A DNA stretch of 64,000 nucleotides from Chelatococcus albus. GTDB taxonomy: Bacteria > Pseudomonadota > Alphaproteobacteria > Rhizobiales > Beijerinckiaceae. Positions 25,729 to 34,207 of the stretch are shown piece by piece. Positions within the stretch are counted from its first letter, which is position 1, and every line of letters begins with the position of its first letter. The DNA is taken from contig NZ_JASJEV010000002.1 in assembly GCF_030067675.1 (NCBI RefSeq), positions 310,001-374,000 on the forward strand, written 5' to 3'. The notes beneath the pieces were generated by a model. That model did no database searches and was not told the origin of the DNA. It saw only the letters and a list, made by a program, of their open reading frames with translations. The translations under genes were made by a program, and so were the position numbers.

Positions 25729-26637
25729 TCACCAGGCAATTAGTGGGTCAACGGAGCGGCAGAAGGCATCCGCCACCTCGCGCGCGATCTCGGCGATGAG
25801 GCCGGGCAGGGGGCGGTCGCCGGCCTCCTGGTAGACCGCGTGCAGCGACAGGGGCGGGAAGGGCTGGCGCACGTTGAGCGCGAGAAGCGTGCCCTCCGCG
25901 ATCTCGCGCTGGATCGTGGCCGCGGGAATGGCGGCGACGCCGAGACCGTCGCTCGCGAGCCGGATGAGCGTCGACAGGCCCGCCGTATGCAGCCGCACCT
26001 CCTCCTCGCCGAGGCGCTGGAAATAGCCCACCATCGCCTTGTGGGGCTTCGAGCTGCGCGGGAAGGAGAGGATCGGGAAACGCGCGAGATCGGTCAGTTC
26101 GAGCGGCCCGTCCGGCACGCCGAGCCTCGGGCTCGCCACCCAGACGCAGGCGAAGGTGCACAGCTCGATATTGACGATGCCGTGCCCCTCGACCGGGCCC
26201 ATCATCAACCCGAGATCGACCTCATTGGCGAGGATGTCCTTGGCGATGTCGACGCTCGTGTCGGCGTTGAGCTCCAGTGCCACGTCCGGATAGGTGTGGC
26301 GCAGGCGGTCGATGAGCTGCGGCAGCCAGGAATGGGCGATCGTGTCGATGACGCCGATGCGCACCGTACCGCGCAGGGCTTTGGGATCGCTCATGCGCCG
26401 GCGGAACTCGGCGGCGGCGCGCACGATGCGCTCGGCATGATCGAGCGCGTCCGCCCCTTCCGCCGTCAATCGCACGTCGCGCGCATCGCGCTCGAAGAGC
26501 CGCACGCCGAGCTCCCGTTCCAGCGTCGCGATGCGGTGGGAGATGGCCGCCTGGGTGGTGTGCAGCTTCTCGGCGGTAAGGCTGAAGCTCTTGAGGCGCG
26601 CCACCCATACGAAGGTTTCGAGAAAGCGAAGATTCAC
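25729..26637 (-). CDS. LysR-family transcriptional regulator
   Basis: This 302-residue regulator has an N-terminal winged helix (NLRFLETFVWVARLKSFSLT, AAISHRIATLERELGVRLFERD) and a C-terminal effector domain (GTVRIGVIDTIAHSW, GVAAIPAATIQREI). I start it at GTG 26637, with GGGAG seven bases upstream, because the domain begins there; the ATG at 26706 would add 23 unrelated residues. Unusually for LysR genes it is co-directional with, not divergent from, its probable targets, so readthrough may join it to the operon. Its effector is probably the imported compound or a product. Confidence 0.9.
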   Translation of the reverse strand: MNLRFLETFVWVARLKSFSLTAEKLHTTQAAISHRIATLERELGVRLFERDARDVRLTAEGADALDHAERIVRAAAEFRRRMSDPKALRGTVRIGVIDTIAHSWLPQLIDRLRHTYPDVALELNADTSVDIAKDILANEVDLGLMMGPVEGHGIVNIELCTFACVWVASPRLGVPDGPLELTDLARFPILSFPRSSKPHKAMVGYFQRLGEEEVRLHTAGLSTLIRLASDGLGVAAIPAATIQREIAEGTLLALNVRQPFPPLSLHAVYQEAGDRPLPGLIAEIAREVADAFCRSVDPLIAW

Positions 26638-27135
26638 CTCGTCACTCCCGCGACCTGCGCCCTGGGGGCGGCATCGGCACAGGTGCCGTGCGTCGGTCGC
26701 TTCCATGCGATGCTAGAACAGTTTTCGTCGACGTGGGCGCCGGATCCGCACATGTCGCGCCCTTCTCTTGTTGTGGAATGTGTGCCCCGCTCGAACGGCA
26801 CCGCTTGGCCGGACGCTCGCGTCGGCTCATCAACCATAGGCTGCCGCCGTCGCGAATCCTGGCCTCGAAGCCGTCATCGCCCCGGGGGGCAGGCGAGGCG
26901 AGCCCGTGAGCGCCGAGGCGCGACGGCAGATCGGATCGCTGCACGAGATCCACTGGTGCCCGACGGCCGGCAATGGCGCCTCGGCTCGGCATGCGGTCGG
27001 CGCCGCTGCCGCCGCGCTACGCCTCGCCGGGACCGGAGCGGGGTGACTGTCGAGCTCCGGGGAGCGCAGCGTTCTTCAAGGTAGCGAAGGATCTCTGCGC
27101 GCTGGTTCCGGAGCCGCATCCCCACCAGCCATGCC
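26638..27135. other. no convincing gene
   Basis: About 500 bases with no frame that matches a family. Short frames on both strands have arginine/proline-rich composition typical of out-of-frame GC-rich DNA. It should contain the promoter of the LysR gene. Confidence 0.4.
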
Positions 27136-27954
27136 TCATGGCACGGCGTTCAGGACGAACAGCTCGCGCTTCAGATGCCCCCGCTCCAGCACCGCGATGC
27201 GCCGGCGCATGCGCGCGTGAAGACGTCCGAGCTCCTCGGCGCCGACGACGCGCTCGATCTCCGGGCGCAGCTCCTCCTCGGCGCGCAGCTTTGCCCGGCA
27301 GCTTTGGGTGAAGGCTTCCGTCAGGTCGAGCCGGTCGAGGACCGCCCAGCGGGTCGCTACGAAGAGCACCGGATACTCCGCCTCCGCCTCGACGAAATCC
27401 GGCGCCGTCTCGACCGCCCGGGCACGATCATCGGCATCGAGCCCCGGAGGCACGTGGATCAGCGAGCACGCCATGCGCCCGCCGGCTCGGATCACCCGCC
27501 GGCATTCGCTCAGCGCCTTGCGCTTCTGCACCAGGCAGCAGAGCACGTCGCTCTGGTTGATGACATCGAAGCTCGCGTCCGCGAACGGCAGCTGCGCAGC
27601 GTCGGCGATCGTGGCGCGGCTGCGCGCGGCGAGGCCGTCTCGCATCGCCCGCTTCAGCGCGATCTCGAGGCCGCTCACCTGCAGGTCCGTCAGCGTCACG
27701 TCGCAGCCCGATCTCGCGGCGAGATAGAGTGCCGGCCAGCCCGATCCTGCGCCGACCTCGAGAAGCCTGATCCCGGGCTCGAGCCCCAGCGCGGCCGCAA
27801 TGAGGTCGGCCTCGTCGCGGGTGGCCCAGCTGGTGGCGCCATAGACGCAACCGCAGACGCGGCGTTCGACGGCCTGCATCACCGGCAGCTGGCCCTGCCG
27901 GTAGATCGCGTCGTAATCGTCGAGTTTCGACTTCTCCCGCGCTGACAGGCTCAT
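27136..27954 (-). CDS. class I SAM-dependent methyltransferase
   Basis: This 272-residue protein has the Rossmann methyltransferase motif I LLEVGAGSGWPALYLA near residue 70, a motif II acidic loop (DVTLTDLQVSG), DAAQLPFADASFDVI and a post-core block RVIRAGGRMACSLI. The fold transfers methyl groups from S-adenosylmethionine to small molecules or lipids. Cysteines occur in unusual number (Cys-Gly-Cys near residue 34 and Cys-Cys in DVLCCLVQ). It lies 400 bp downstream of an archaeal-type SAM synthetase on the same strand, so the pair may supply and use SAM together. The acceptor is unknown. Confidence 0.85.
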   Translation of the reverse strand: MSLSAREKSKLDDYDAIYRQGQLPVMQAVERRVCGCVYGATSWATRDEADLIAAALGLEPGIRLLEVGAGSGWPALYLAARSGCDVTLTDLQVSGLEIALKRAMRDGLAARSRATIADAAQLPFADASFDVINQSDVLCCLVQKRKALSECRRVIRAGGRMACSLIHVPPGLDADDRARAVETAPDFVEAEAEYPVLFVATRWAVLDRLDLTEAFTQSCRAKLRAEEELRPEIERVVGAEELGRLHARMRRRIAVLERGHLKRELFVLNAVP

Positions 27955-28354
27955 CGCATGCGCTGCCGAGAGTGACCCCGATCCCCAATGATCTGGGACT
28001 TTGGGGTGATTGCCCAGCGAAATGAAGGGGGCGGCAGCCGCCCGGCACCGTCCGTCAGCAGGCGCCGGAAGTGACGGTTCCCTGTTGCCGGACCGATGCA
28101 GCGCGTCCCGCACCGGTTCCCGGGCTCGCGGTCGGCACTGATCGTGACGCCATGAACTGGTCGAGGGAATGCGCGGGGCCGACCGGGGATCATCCTCCGG
28201 GGCTTGGGCATGGCGGGTTCTCCGCGGCGGGGCCGGGGGCCTTCTCCCGGCCTCCTGACCTGTCGCGAAGACCGGCGCAGCCCTCCCGCTCCCGGGCCGG
28301 CAAAGGCGGCTCCCGAAGGACGCCCATCAGGCTCTTCGGCGTCGCTGGCTGCGG
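27955..28354. other. non-coding spacer between SAM synthetase and methyltransferase genes
   Basis: No gene is recognised. One weak inverted repeat (CCCCAA and TTGGGG around 12 bases, near 27985-28010) lies just before the methyltransferase start and could be regulatory or chance. Confidence 0.35.
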
Positions 28355-29635
28355 CTAAGAGGCTCCTCTCTCATGATTTCGATCCGGCGGGTCGCCGGAA
28401 CTCTCGGCAATTCGGCTCTCCCGCGACCGTAATGGCCAGCGGCCGATGGCCAGGGTGCCGGCGGCGAGAGCCTCGGCGGCCGCGGCGAGCCTGGCGAGTT
28501 CCTCCTCGACGATCGCTGCAATGGCCATCTCGTGCGCGGCGGGCGATGACTGCCGACCGGAACGAAGCCGGATGCCGATGGTCTGTGGATCGCTTACGGG
28601 GCGACCGATACCACTCACCAGGAAGCACTGCGCCTCATCGATGGCGGGGAGCTCTTCGACGATCCTTTCGGCGATGAGCCCGGCCGCGAGGTTGTAGAGC
28701 TTGCCCACGTGGGTCACGGCATTCTTGCCAGCGGCGGACTCCATCGTCATGGGCCGGAAGGGGGTGATGAGGCCGTTCACGCGGTTGCCCCGGCCAGCCT
28801 CGCCGTCGTCGCCGCCCTCGGCCGAGGTGCCGACCACTGTCAGGTACACACTCCCGGCGGCCAGGTCGTCGCCGACGTTGACCGCGACCGTTGCGTCCGC
28901 ACCGTGAGCGGCTGCCACCTCGCGGGCGGTGTCGGCGACGAACGCCTTGGCGGCCGCATAGTCGGCGATGGTTGCGAGAAAGCGGCCGACGAAGGCGCAG
29001 GCGACCGTCAGCATCACGTCGCGGCCGCGTCGCACGCCCATCACCTTGATGTCGCGCCCGATTTCGGGGTGGGCTCGAAGGGCGATCGCACCGAGCTCCT
29101 GCTCGACCGCGTAGACGATCGATTCCAGACGGCTCAAGGGTGCGTAGCCGATGCCACAGGAGGTGTCATTGGCGAGCAGGACCGTTCCCGTCGTGCGTCG
29201 CTCGAAGACGTCGGTCAGGTCGCTGGAGCCGGGCCGCACGAGGCAGTGGGTCCGCACGTGCCTGTGCAGGTCGATGAGAGGAAGATTGTTGCCGAACCAA
29301 CGCTGCACCACGTCCTCGGCCAGCTCGGCGAGAGGCAGCCGCGCCGCACCGAACGCCGTGGTGGCGCGGCCCGCCAGAAAGACCTCCATCGGCTCGAGGA
29401 TGGCTCCTCCGCCGAAGGCGGGCTGCGACCGCCCGCCCCACAGCAGCGCCTTATCGACGTTGTAGTGCAGCACCCGCCCGAACTGGGCGAGGTAGTGGCG
29501 GGAGAGGGCGAGGCTGAGCTCCTCGGTGAGATGGTCGCAGATCGTATCGGGATGGCCCAGTCCCTTCCGCTCGACGATCTCGAGGTCGAGCAGATTGCCG
29601 GACGGTTCCGTGAGCATGGCGAGATCAAGCCGCAT
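28355..29635 (-). CDS. archaeal-type S-adenosylmethionine synthetase
   Basis: This 426-residue protein matches the archaeal-type methionine adenosyltransferase family, which is distinct from bacterial MetK. Diagnostic blocks are VERKGLGHPDTICD near the N-terminus, GRSQPAFGGG, LANDTSCGIGYAPLS, GDDGEAGRGNRVNG with FRPMTMESAAGKN, and HVGKLYN. It should make S-adenosylmethionine from methionine and ATP. ATG 29635 gives a family-like N-terminus, but the ribosome binding site is weak. The last 30 residues are polar and look like an extension. A methyltransferase gene follows. In bacteria this enzyme type is patchy and probably transferred; the housekeeping metK is presumably elsewhere. Confidence 0.87.
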   Translation of the reverse strand: MRLDLAMLTEPSGNLLDLEIVERKGLGHPDTICDHLTEELSLALSRHYLAQFGRVLHYNVDKALLWGGRSQPAFGGGAILEPMEVFLAGRATTAFGAARLPLAELAEDVVQRWFGNNLPLIDLHRHVRTHCLVRPGSSDLTDVFERRTTGTVLLANDTSCGIGYAPLSRLESIVYAVEQELGAIALRAHPEIGRDIKVMGVRRGRDVMLTVACAFVGRFLATIADYAAAKAFVADTAREVAAAHGADATVAVNVGDDLAAGSVYLTVVGTSAEGGDDGEAGRGNRVNGLITPFRPMTMESAAGKNAVTHVGKLYNLAAGLIAERIVEELPAIDEAQCFLVSGIGRPVSDPQTIGIRLRSGRQSSPAAHEMAIAAIVEEELARLAAAAEALAAGTLAIGRWPLRSRESRIAESSGDPPDRNHERGAS

Positions 29636-30054
29636 CGCCGGCCACCCGGCCGCGCCGGGCCTCCTAACCGCGCCGATCAGGGCGCTCTGCCGACGATGCC
29701 GCTCTTTCATGCCATGAGGCAAATCAACGGGTCGCTCCGGCGAGGCCGCGAATGCCGGCGGTGCGCCGGCGGGGCCTTGGCCGCGACGGTCGCGTTCCCC
29801 GCCATCGAGTTCATCGGACGCTGTCTTCGGAATGCGGTCGACGCGGCGGGCTCGCTCGACCGTGACCGCAGAGAGCTTGCCCTTCGATCCTCCGGCGGCA
29901 TCATCGCGATGGTCGGAAGGCCACTTCGTCAAGACTCCCGTCGCCGTGCCTGGGGTGCTGCAATGGGGAAGACCAAAGGCGCGCGAGAGCGTCGCGTGTC
30001 ATCAGGCCGGGCGAGGGAAATCAGGGCGGGGTGCGTGCAGCTGTAGGTTGATAC
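29636..30054. other. no convincing gene
   Basis: About 420 bases upstream of the SAM synthetase gene. Frames extend from the synthetase to 29932 without matching the family, so I read this as leader and spacer. A short string TTGATTTGCC on the minus strand at 29718-29727 recalls the core of SAM-II riboswitches, but the rest of that fold is not seen. Confidence 0.35.
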
Positions 30055-30579
30055 ATGTCAAGATGCCAGCGGGCAGGTTGGGATCCGGTGTCATGGGTGA
30101 ACCATGGATGGGCGCGCAGGCGATGGGCGTTCCCGGAGAGAGTTCGGCGGGCAGGGGGGCAGGGGGGCTCGGTCGGCGGCCTCGCGCGGACGCGGCTCTT
30201 TCTGGTTATCGGCCTGATTGCCAGCGCGGTTCTTGCCATGGGCATCAACCCGCGCCATGCTCCCGCGCCCTCCCTTGCCTTTGCAGCGACCTTGGCCGCG
30301 AGTGCAGCCGAATCGCCGGGGACGAATGAAGGATCGCTGTCGGCCGCCGCCGTTGCGCACAGCCGTTGCTGCGATGGCATCGGCCGAGGCGCGTGTGACC
30401 AGGCACAGTCCAGGGCTTGCGCCCGGGCGTGATCCACGACCTGCAATCTCGCCCTGCCAGCAGCGGGTGTGCCCATTCCGGACCTTCCCGTCCTATCCGG
30501 ATTTCTCAGCCTGACAGTGTCCACCGGCAATGCCGCGGAGCCCGAGCCGGCGCGTCGCCCTCCTCGCGCGATCGTCTGA
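30055..30579 (+). pseudogene. small secreted cysteine protein, interrupted by one stop
   Basis: A frame encodes a signal-peptide-like segment (RLFLVIGLIASAVLAMGI) and a short Cys-containing chain (AHSRCCDGIGRGAC), then meets TGA at 30430-30432. The same frame continues for 49 codons (GVPIPDLPVLSGFLSLTVS) and ends in EPEPARRPPR plus a stop at 30577-30579. Small secreted proteins with a PEPxRRPPR-like tail are common next to copper or heavy-metal efflux operons. One base change, for example CGA to TGA, would explain the break. The start is unclear. An efflux-adaptor fragment lies 350 bp downstream. Confidence 0.5.
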
Positions 30580-30767
30580 ATCTGGGGCTTGCCCAGAGGG
30601 CAGAGGCGCAGCCGAGGTCGGCTCACGGCGGCTTTCGACGAGCCGGGAGAACTGATCCCAACCGCTCGACCGCCTGTGCGCCTTCGCGCGACCTGCCCCA
30701 TTGCGGGCGACCAACCGGGGGAGGGCACAAACGCAAGGCGGGGGCGGCAAAGCGAAAGGAAACAGGC

Positions 30768-30930
30768 ATGAACCGTCGACAGCTTCTCAAGCTCGCCCCA
30801 TGGTATGACCCGATCTGCCTGCTCTTCGGATCGGGGGGCAGCCTTTCGCGAGCGATCAGTGGCGATCGGGGCCTTGCGGCGCGGCGATCACGTTCTCGAC
30901 GTCGGCCGCGGGACGGGCGGGCCCGGGTAG
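30768..30930 (+). pseudogene. methyltransferase N-terminal stub, frameshifted
   Basis: ATG 30768, after AAGGAAA, opens MNRRQLLKLAPWYDPICLLFG, which resembles the start of UbiE-like methyltransferases. A frame change follows near 30850, and from 30862 another frame reads GALRRGDHVLDVGRGTGGPG and a stop at 30928-30930. DVGRGTG is a degraded motif I (DVGCGTG). Nothing else of the enzyme remains. Confidence 0.6.
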
Positions 30931-31060
30931 TGCCCCTCGAGGTCGGGCAGCAGAACGGCCGCTCGGCGGAGGTGATCTCGGGGTTCGGGGCCGGCGGCGA
31001 GATTGTGGTCCATCCGAGCGACCGGGTTGTCGACGGTGTGGGCGTCGCGAAGCGCGTGGC
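30931..31060 (+). pseudogene. C-terminal fragment of RND efflux adaptor (HlyD/MFP type)
   Basis: One frame encodes PLEVGQQNGRSAEVISGFGA, then GGEIVVHPSDRVVDGVGVAKR. This is the beta-roll end of membrane-fusion proteins, where VxVGxRxGxxAEVLSGLxxG is followed by VVxHPSDRVxDGxxV. No start or N-terminal part is present; it abuts the methyltransferase stub. It indicates a lost efflux pump gene. Confidence 0.6.
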
Positions 31061-31419
31061 ACGCCCGCAGTCGACGGTCGTCGAAGGAATGCTGGGGGGC
31101 ACCGTCGTTGCCGTTTCGAGGTGCTGCGCCTGACCCCGCTCAACCACGCCCGCGCGATCCGGCATGCTGACGCGTGACGGTTGCACGCGGCGGCGGCGCG
31201 ATGCCGGCCATCGGTGAGGCGTGCATCAACGCCCTTTCGGCGGGCAGAGCAACGATTGTCATGCCGGCAAGAAGGCCCGGTCCCTGTCGGCAACGGTTCA
31301 GGCGGATGGCATGGCCCGCGCACGAGGGTGCTAACCGCCCTGCGCGGGAGCCCCGAACCCACCTTCACCGGCGCAGTCCATGTCGGCGGAGGAGCCTCGC
31401 TGGGCTGGCCTGCGGTTGC
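31061..31419. other. no recognisable gene
   Basis: About 360 bases after the efflux-adaptor fragment, with no matchable frame. It probably belongs to the same decayed region. Confidence 0.35.
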
Positions 31420-31731
31420 TCAGGGCGCCGTGCCCGGCAGATCTCGAATGAGGTCCTTGAAACGATCCCATTCGGTGGCCGCCCAGATCTCGGTCTGTGC
31501 GTGGCCGAACGTGCGGATGAGCGTCGAGACCTTGGTGGCCGTCTCCACCCCGTCTGCCCGGAATATGTCGACATAGTCGTGCGGCCCGAGCACGGCGTAG
31601 CTGCCGAGCCACTCGACCGTCGGGCACTGCTCGCGGATGCGGGCCATCACCTGCTTCTCGAGCTCTTCCAACGCCTTCGGTGCACGCACCGCCTCCGGGC
31701 TGATGCGCGTCAACATGACGAATACGGGCAT
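31420..31731 (-). CDS. GYD-domain protein
   Basis: This 103-residue protein fits the small GYD family: it begins PVFVMLTRISPEAVR, has GSYAVLGPHDYVDIF where the family has GxYDxxxxxD, and continues with a ferredoxin-like beta-alpha-beta pattern (TKVSTLIRTFGHAQTEIWAA). The function of the family is unknown; members are cytosolic, small and widely spread. It stands alone between a decayed region and the Tad locus, with a strong hairpin (31800-31840) upstream. Confidence 0.8.
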   Translation of the reverse strand: MPVFVMLTRISPEAVRAPKALEELEKQVMARIREQCPTVEWLGSYAVLGPHDYVDIFRADGVETATKVSTLIRTFGHAQTEIWAATEWDRFKDLIRDLPGTAP

Positions 31732-31799
31732 GACCGACCTCCCGGTGCGAGGTCCCACACTCGCGGCATCGCGCCCGACGGGCGCTGAACCCGCAAGCC

Positions 31800-31840
31800 G
31801 CCCGGGACGGCGCGACCATCCTCGTCGCGCCGTCCCGGGC
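31800..31840. terminator. strong GC-rich hairpin upstream of GYD gene
   Basis: GCCCGGGACGGCGCGA (31800-31815) and its exact complement (31825-31840) form a 16-bp stem with a 9-base loop. No T-run follows on either strand. It may end transcripts arriving from the Tad operon (minus strand) or act as an mRNA structure in the GYD leader. Confidence 0.5.
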
Positions 31841-32092
31841 GGCAGGTAGTGTCGCACAGCCTGCCCGCACCCGAAATGACCCGCCTCGACACCAGCCGCC
31901 TCGCCGGCGTGGACGACACCTCCGCGACCGTTGGGCAACCCGGACCTCCGCCTCGGATCGGCCGCATTCGACCGGCCTTGGCCGGGCGAAGCCAATCTGC
32001 GCCGTCACGCAGCTGTCCGACGGAGAGCTGATACGGTCCGGCCGGGAAGCTGGGGGAGATCCCTCAGACCGATCGGGTTGATATGAACATGC

Positions 32093-32194
32093 GCCATGCG
32101 CATGGCAGTCTCGTTTCCATGAGATGCAGTGGGATTGAGCCTCATTTCAAATGAAACAGACTCAATCAAAATGAGCTCATACAAGAATTGTATG
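32093..32194. repeat. cluster of palindromes at the 3' end of the tad operon
   Basis: An AT-richer island holds five symmetrical elements: GCCATGCGCATGGC (32093-32106), a GATTGAG/CTCAATC pair (32133-32139 and 32161-32167) enclosing TCATTTCAAATGA (32142-32154), ATGAGCTCAT (32171-32180), and CATACAA-GAA-TTGTATG (32178-32194). The last lies nine bases after the tadC stop. They could be terminators, regulator sites or remains of a small element. The remaining bases between 31841 and 32092 show no gene. Confidence 0.5.
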
Positions 32195-32202
32195 TAGAAA
32201 TT

Positions 32203-33180
32203 CTATTTCCAGCCGAAGACCTGGATCAGGGCCGGTGTCAGGATCACCACGAAGAGCACCGGCAGGAAGAAGATGATCATCGGTACGGTGAGCTTCGGCG
32301 GCAGGGCTGCGGCCTTCTTCTCGGCTTCGGTCATGCGCTGGTCGCGGCTCTCCTGCGACAGGACGCGCAGCGCCTGGCCGAGCGGCGTGCCGTAGCGCTC
32401 GGCCTGGATGAGGGCCGTCACCACGCTGCGCACCGGCTCGAGGCCGGTGCGCATGCCGAGGTTCTCGTAGGCCTGCCGCCGGTCGGGCAGATAGGACAGC
32501 TCGGCGGTCGTCAGCGTCAGTTCCTCGGCGAGCGGGATCGACTGGGTTCCGACCTCCTGGCTCACCTTGCGGAAGGCGTGCTCGATCGACATGCCCGATT
32601 CCACGCAGATGAGCAGCAGGTCGAGGGCGTCCGGCCAGGCGCGCCGGATCGACTGCTGCCGCTTCTGGATGACGTTGGCAAGGTAGATCTCCGGCGCCTT
32701 GATGCCGAGATAGGCGGCGAACAGCGCGATCCCGAAACGGATCACCGGCGGCTGGCTGAAGTCGACGAGGACGAAGACGTAGAACAGCGTGAAGAGAAAC
32801 AGGCCGATCGGCATCACCATGCGGAAGAACAGGAACGCGACCTCCGCCTGTTCGCCGCGGTAGCCGGCCATGGTGAGGCGCTGCTTGGCCGTGTCGGTGC
32901 CGAGCCAGCGGCCGAGATTGAAGCGCTCGACGGCCTGCTTCATGTAGGCCTTGGGCTCCTGGCGCAGGCTGACGCGCTGCTGGGCCTTGGCGAGGCGCTC
33001 GCGCTCGCGGGCGCGGATCTTGTCGCGCTCGACGGAGACGGCCTTCATCCGCCGGCCGAGATTGTCCGTTTCGACGAAGGGCATGGCCACCGTCACCACG
33101 GTGGCTGCCGCCGCAACGGCGGTGAGCACGGCCAGCAGGAACTGCGTGTCGCTCAGCCTGTCGTAGATCGCAGCGATCAT
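32203..33180 (-). CDS. tadC: Tad pilus inner-membrane platform protein TadC
   Basis: This 325-residue protein has the type II secretion F fold with hydrophobic segments near the N-terminus, around residues 118-160 and at the C-terminus (PMIIFFLPVLFVVILTPAL). The F-domain signature region reads DALDLLLICVESGMSIEHAF. With TadB it forms the inner-membrane base that couples the CpaF ATPase to Flp pilin assembly. It is the last gene of the minus-strand operon and lies 27 bp after tadB. Confidence 0.93.
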   Translation of the reverse strand: MIAAIYDRLSDTQFLLAVLTAVAAAATVVTVAMPFVETDNLGRRMKAVSVERDKIRARERERLAKAQQRVSLRQEPKAYMKQAVERFNLGRWLGTDTAKQRLTMAGYRGEQAEVAFLFFRMVMPIGLFLFTLFYVFVLVDFSQPPVIRFGIALFAAYLGIKAPEIYLANVIQKRQQSIRRAWPDALDLLLICVESGMSIEHAFRKVSQEVGTQSIPLAEELTLTTAELSYLPDRRQAYENLGMRTGLEPVRSVVTALIQAERYGTPLGQALRVLSQESRDQRMTEAEKKAAALPPKLTVPMIIFFLPVLFVVILTPALIQVFGWK

Positions 33181-33207
33181 GTCCCGGTGCCTTCCGCCCT
33201 CTTTCCC

Positions 33208-34188
33208 TCAGAAATCGAAGGAAATCATCTTCTTCATCACGGCCATGCCGACGATCATCCACAGGCCGGCGACGACGAGACTCAGCTGGCCCACCTGTGT
33301 CGTCCAGAGAAGCGAGACGTATTTCGGGCTCGACATGTAGACCATTCCGCCTACGATGAAGGGAAGGGCACCGATGATCATCGCCGATGACTTTGCTTCC
33401 GCGCTCATTGCGGTGATCTTGCCCTTCATCTTCTTGCGGTCGCGGATGACGCGCGAGAGGTTGCCGAGCGCTTCGGAGAGATTGCCGCCGGACTTCTGCT
33501 GGATGGCGATGACGATGGAAAAGAAGTTCGCTTCGGCCACGGGCACGCGCTCGGGCAGGCGGGCAACCGCATCGCTGACCGGCAGCCCGAGCGCCTGCGA
33601 CTCGACGACGAAGCGAAATTCGGAGCGGACGGGTTCCGCCGCTTCGTTCGCGATGATGCGCAGGCAGTCGCCGAGCGGCAGGCCGGCCTTGATGCCGCGC
33701 ACGATGACGTCCACGGCATTGGGGAACTCGTCCATGAACTTTCGGATGCGGCGCTGGCGCAGATAGGCAAGCAGCCAGTGGGGCAGGCCGAGCCCACCGA
33801 TGACGAGCCCGCCGAGGCCCATCACCGCATGGCCGGACAGGACCAGGAGGAGGAGGCCCGTCGTGAAGCCGATCACGCCGCTCACGACGAAGAAGCGCTG
33901 CCGCGTCCAGGAAAGGCCGGCGCGGGCGAGCCGCGTCTCCAGCGTGGCCTTGTGACGCGCCTTCTCGCGCGCTTCCATCTCCCTGAGGCTCTGGGCGACC
34001 TGCTCGCGGCGGCTTGCGGCCGCCATCGCGCCCCGGTCGAGGACGCGCTGCGTGTTGGGGGCGGTGAGGGCCTTCTTGCGCTGCTCGGCCTTCTTCTCCC
34101 CCGAGAGCAGCGGATAGAGGAACACGTAGGCGACGCCGCCGGCCGCGACGGTCGCGAGGAAGGCCACCGCGATCTGGCTCAGGTCCAC
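33208..34188 (-). CDS. tadB: Tad pilus inner-membrane platform protein TadB
   Basis: This 326-residue paralogue of TadC has the F-domain block FPNAVDVIVRGIKAGLPLGD and QQKSGGNLSEALGNLSRVIRD. Membrane segments lie at the N-terminus, mid-protein (about 95-130) and the C-terminus. I start at GTG 34188 because it follows GAGCGGCGG and leaves a 19-bp gap to cpaF; no suitable ATG is near. It works with TadC as the pilus platform. Confidence 0.93.
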   Translation of the reverse strand: MDLSQIAVAFLATVAAGGVAYVFLYPLLSGEKKAEQRKKALTAPNTQRVLDRGAMAAASRREQVAQSLREMEAREKARHKATLETRLARAGLSWTRQRFFVVSGVIGFTTGLLLLVLSGHAVMGLGGLVIGGLGLPHWLLAYLRQRRIRKFMDEFPNAVDVIVRGIKAGLPLGDCLRIIANEAAEPVRSEFRFVVESQALGLPVSDAVARLPERVPVAEANFFSIVIAIQQKSGGNLSEALGNLSRVIRDRKKMKGKITAMSAEAKSSAMIIGALPFIVGGMVYMSSPKYVSLLWTTQVGQLSLVVAGLWMIVGMAVMKKMISFDF

Positions 34189-34207
34189 GTTCCGCCGCTC
34201 CCCTGCC

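Noticed and set aside
26638..27135. Small plus-strand frame starting near 26907 (GTG)
   Set aside because: No ribosome binding site, no family match, and composition like other out-of-frame stretches.
29718..29727. Possible SAM riboswitch before the SAM synthetase gene (TTGATTTGCC on the minus strand)
   Set aside because: Only the short core string resembles SAM-II; the GCTAAA segment and the pseudoknot pairing are not visible.
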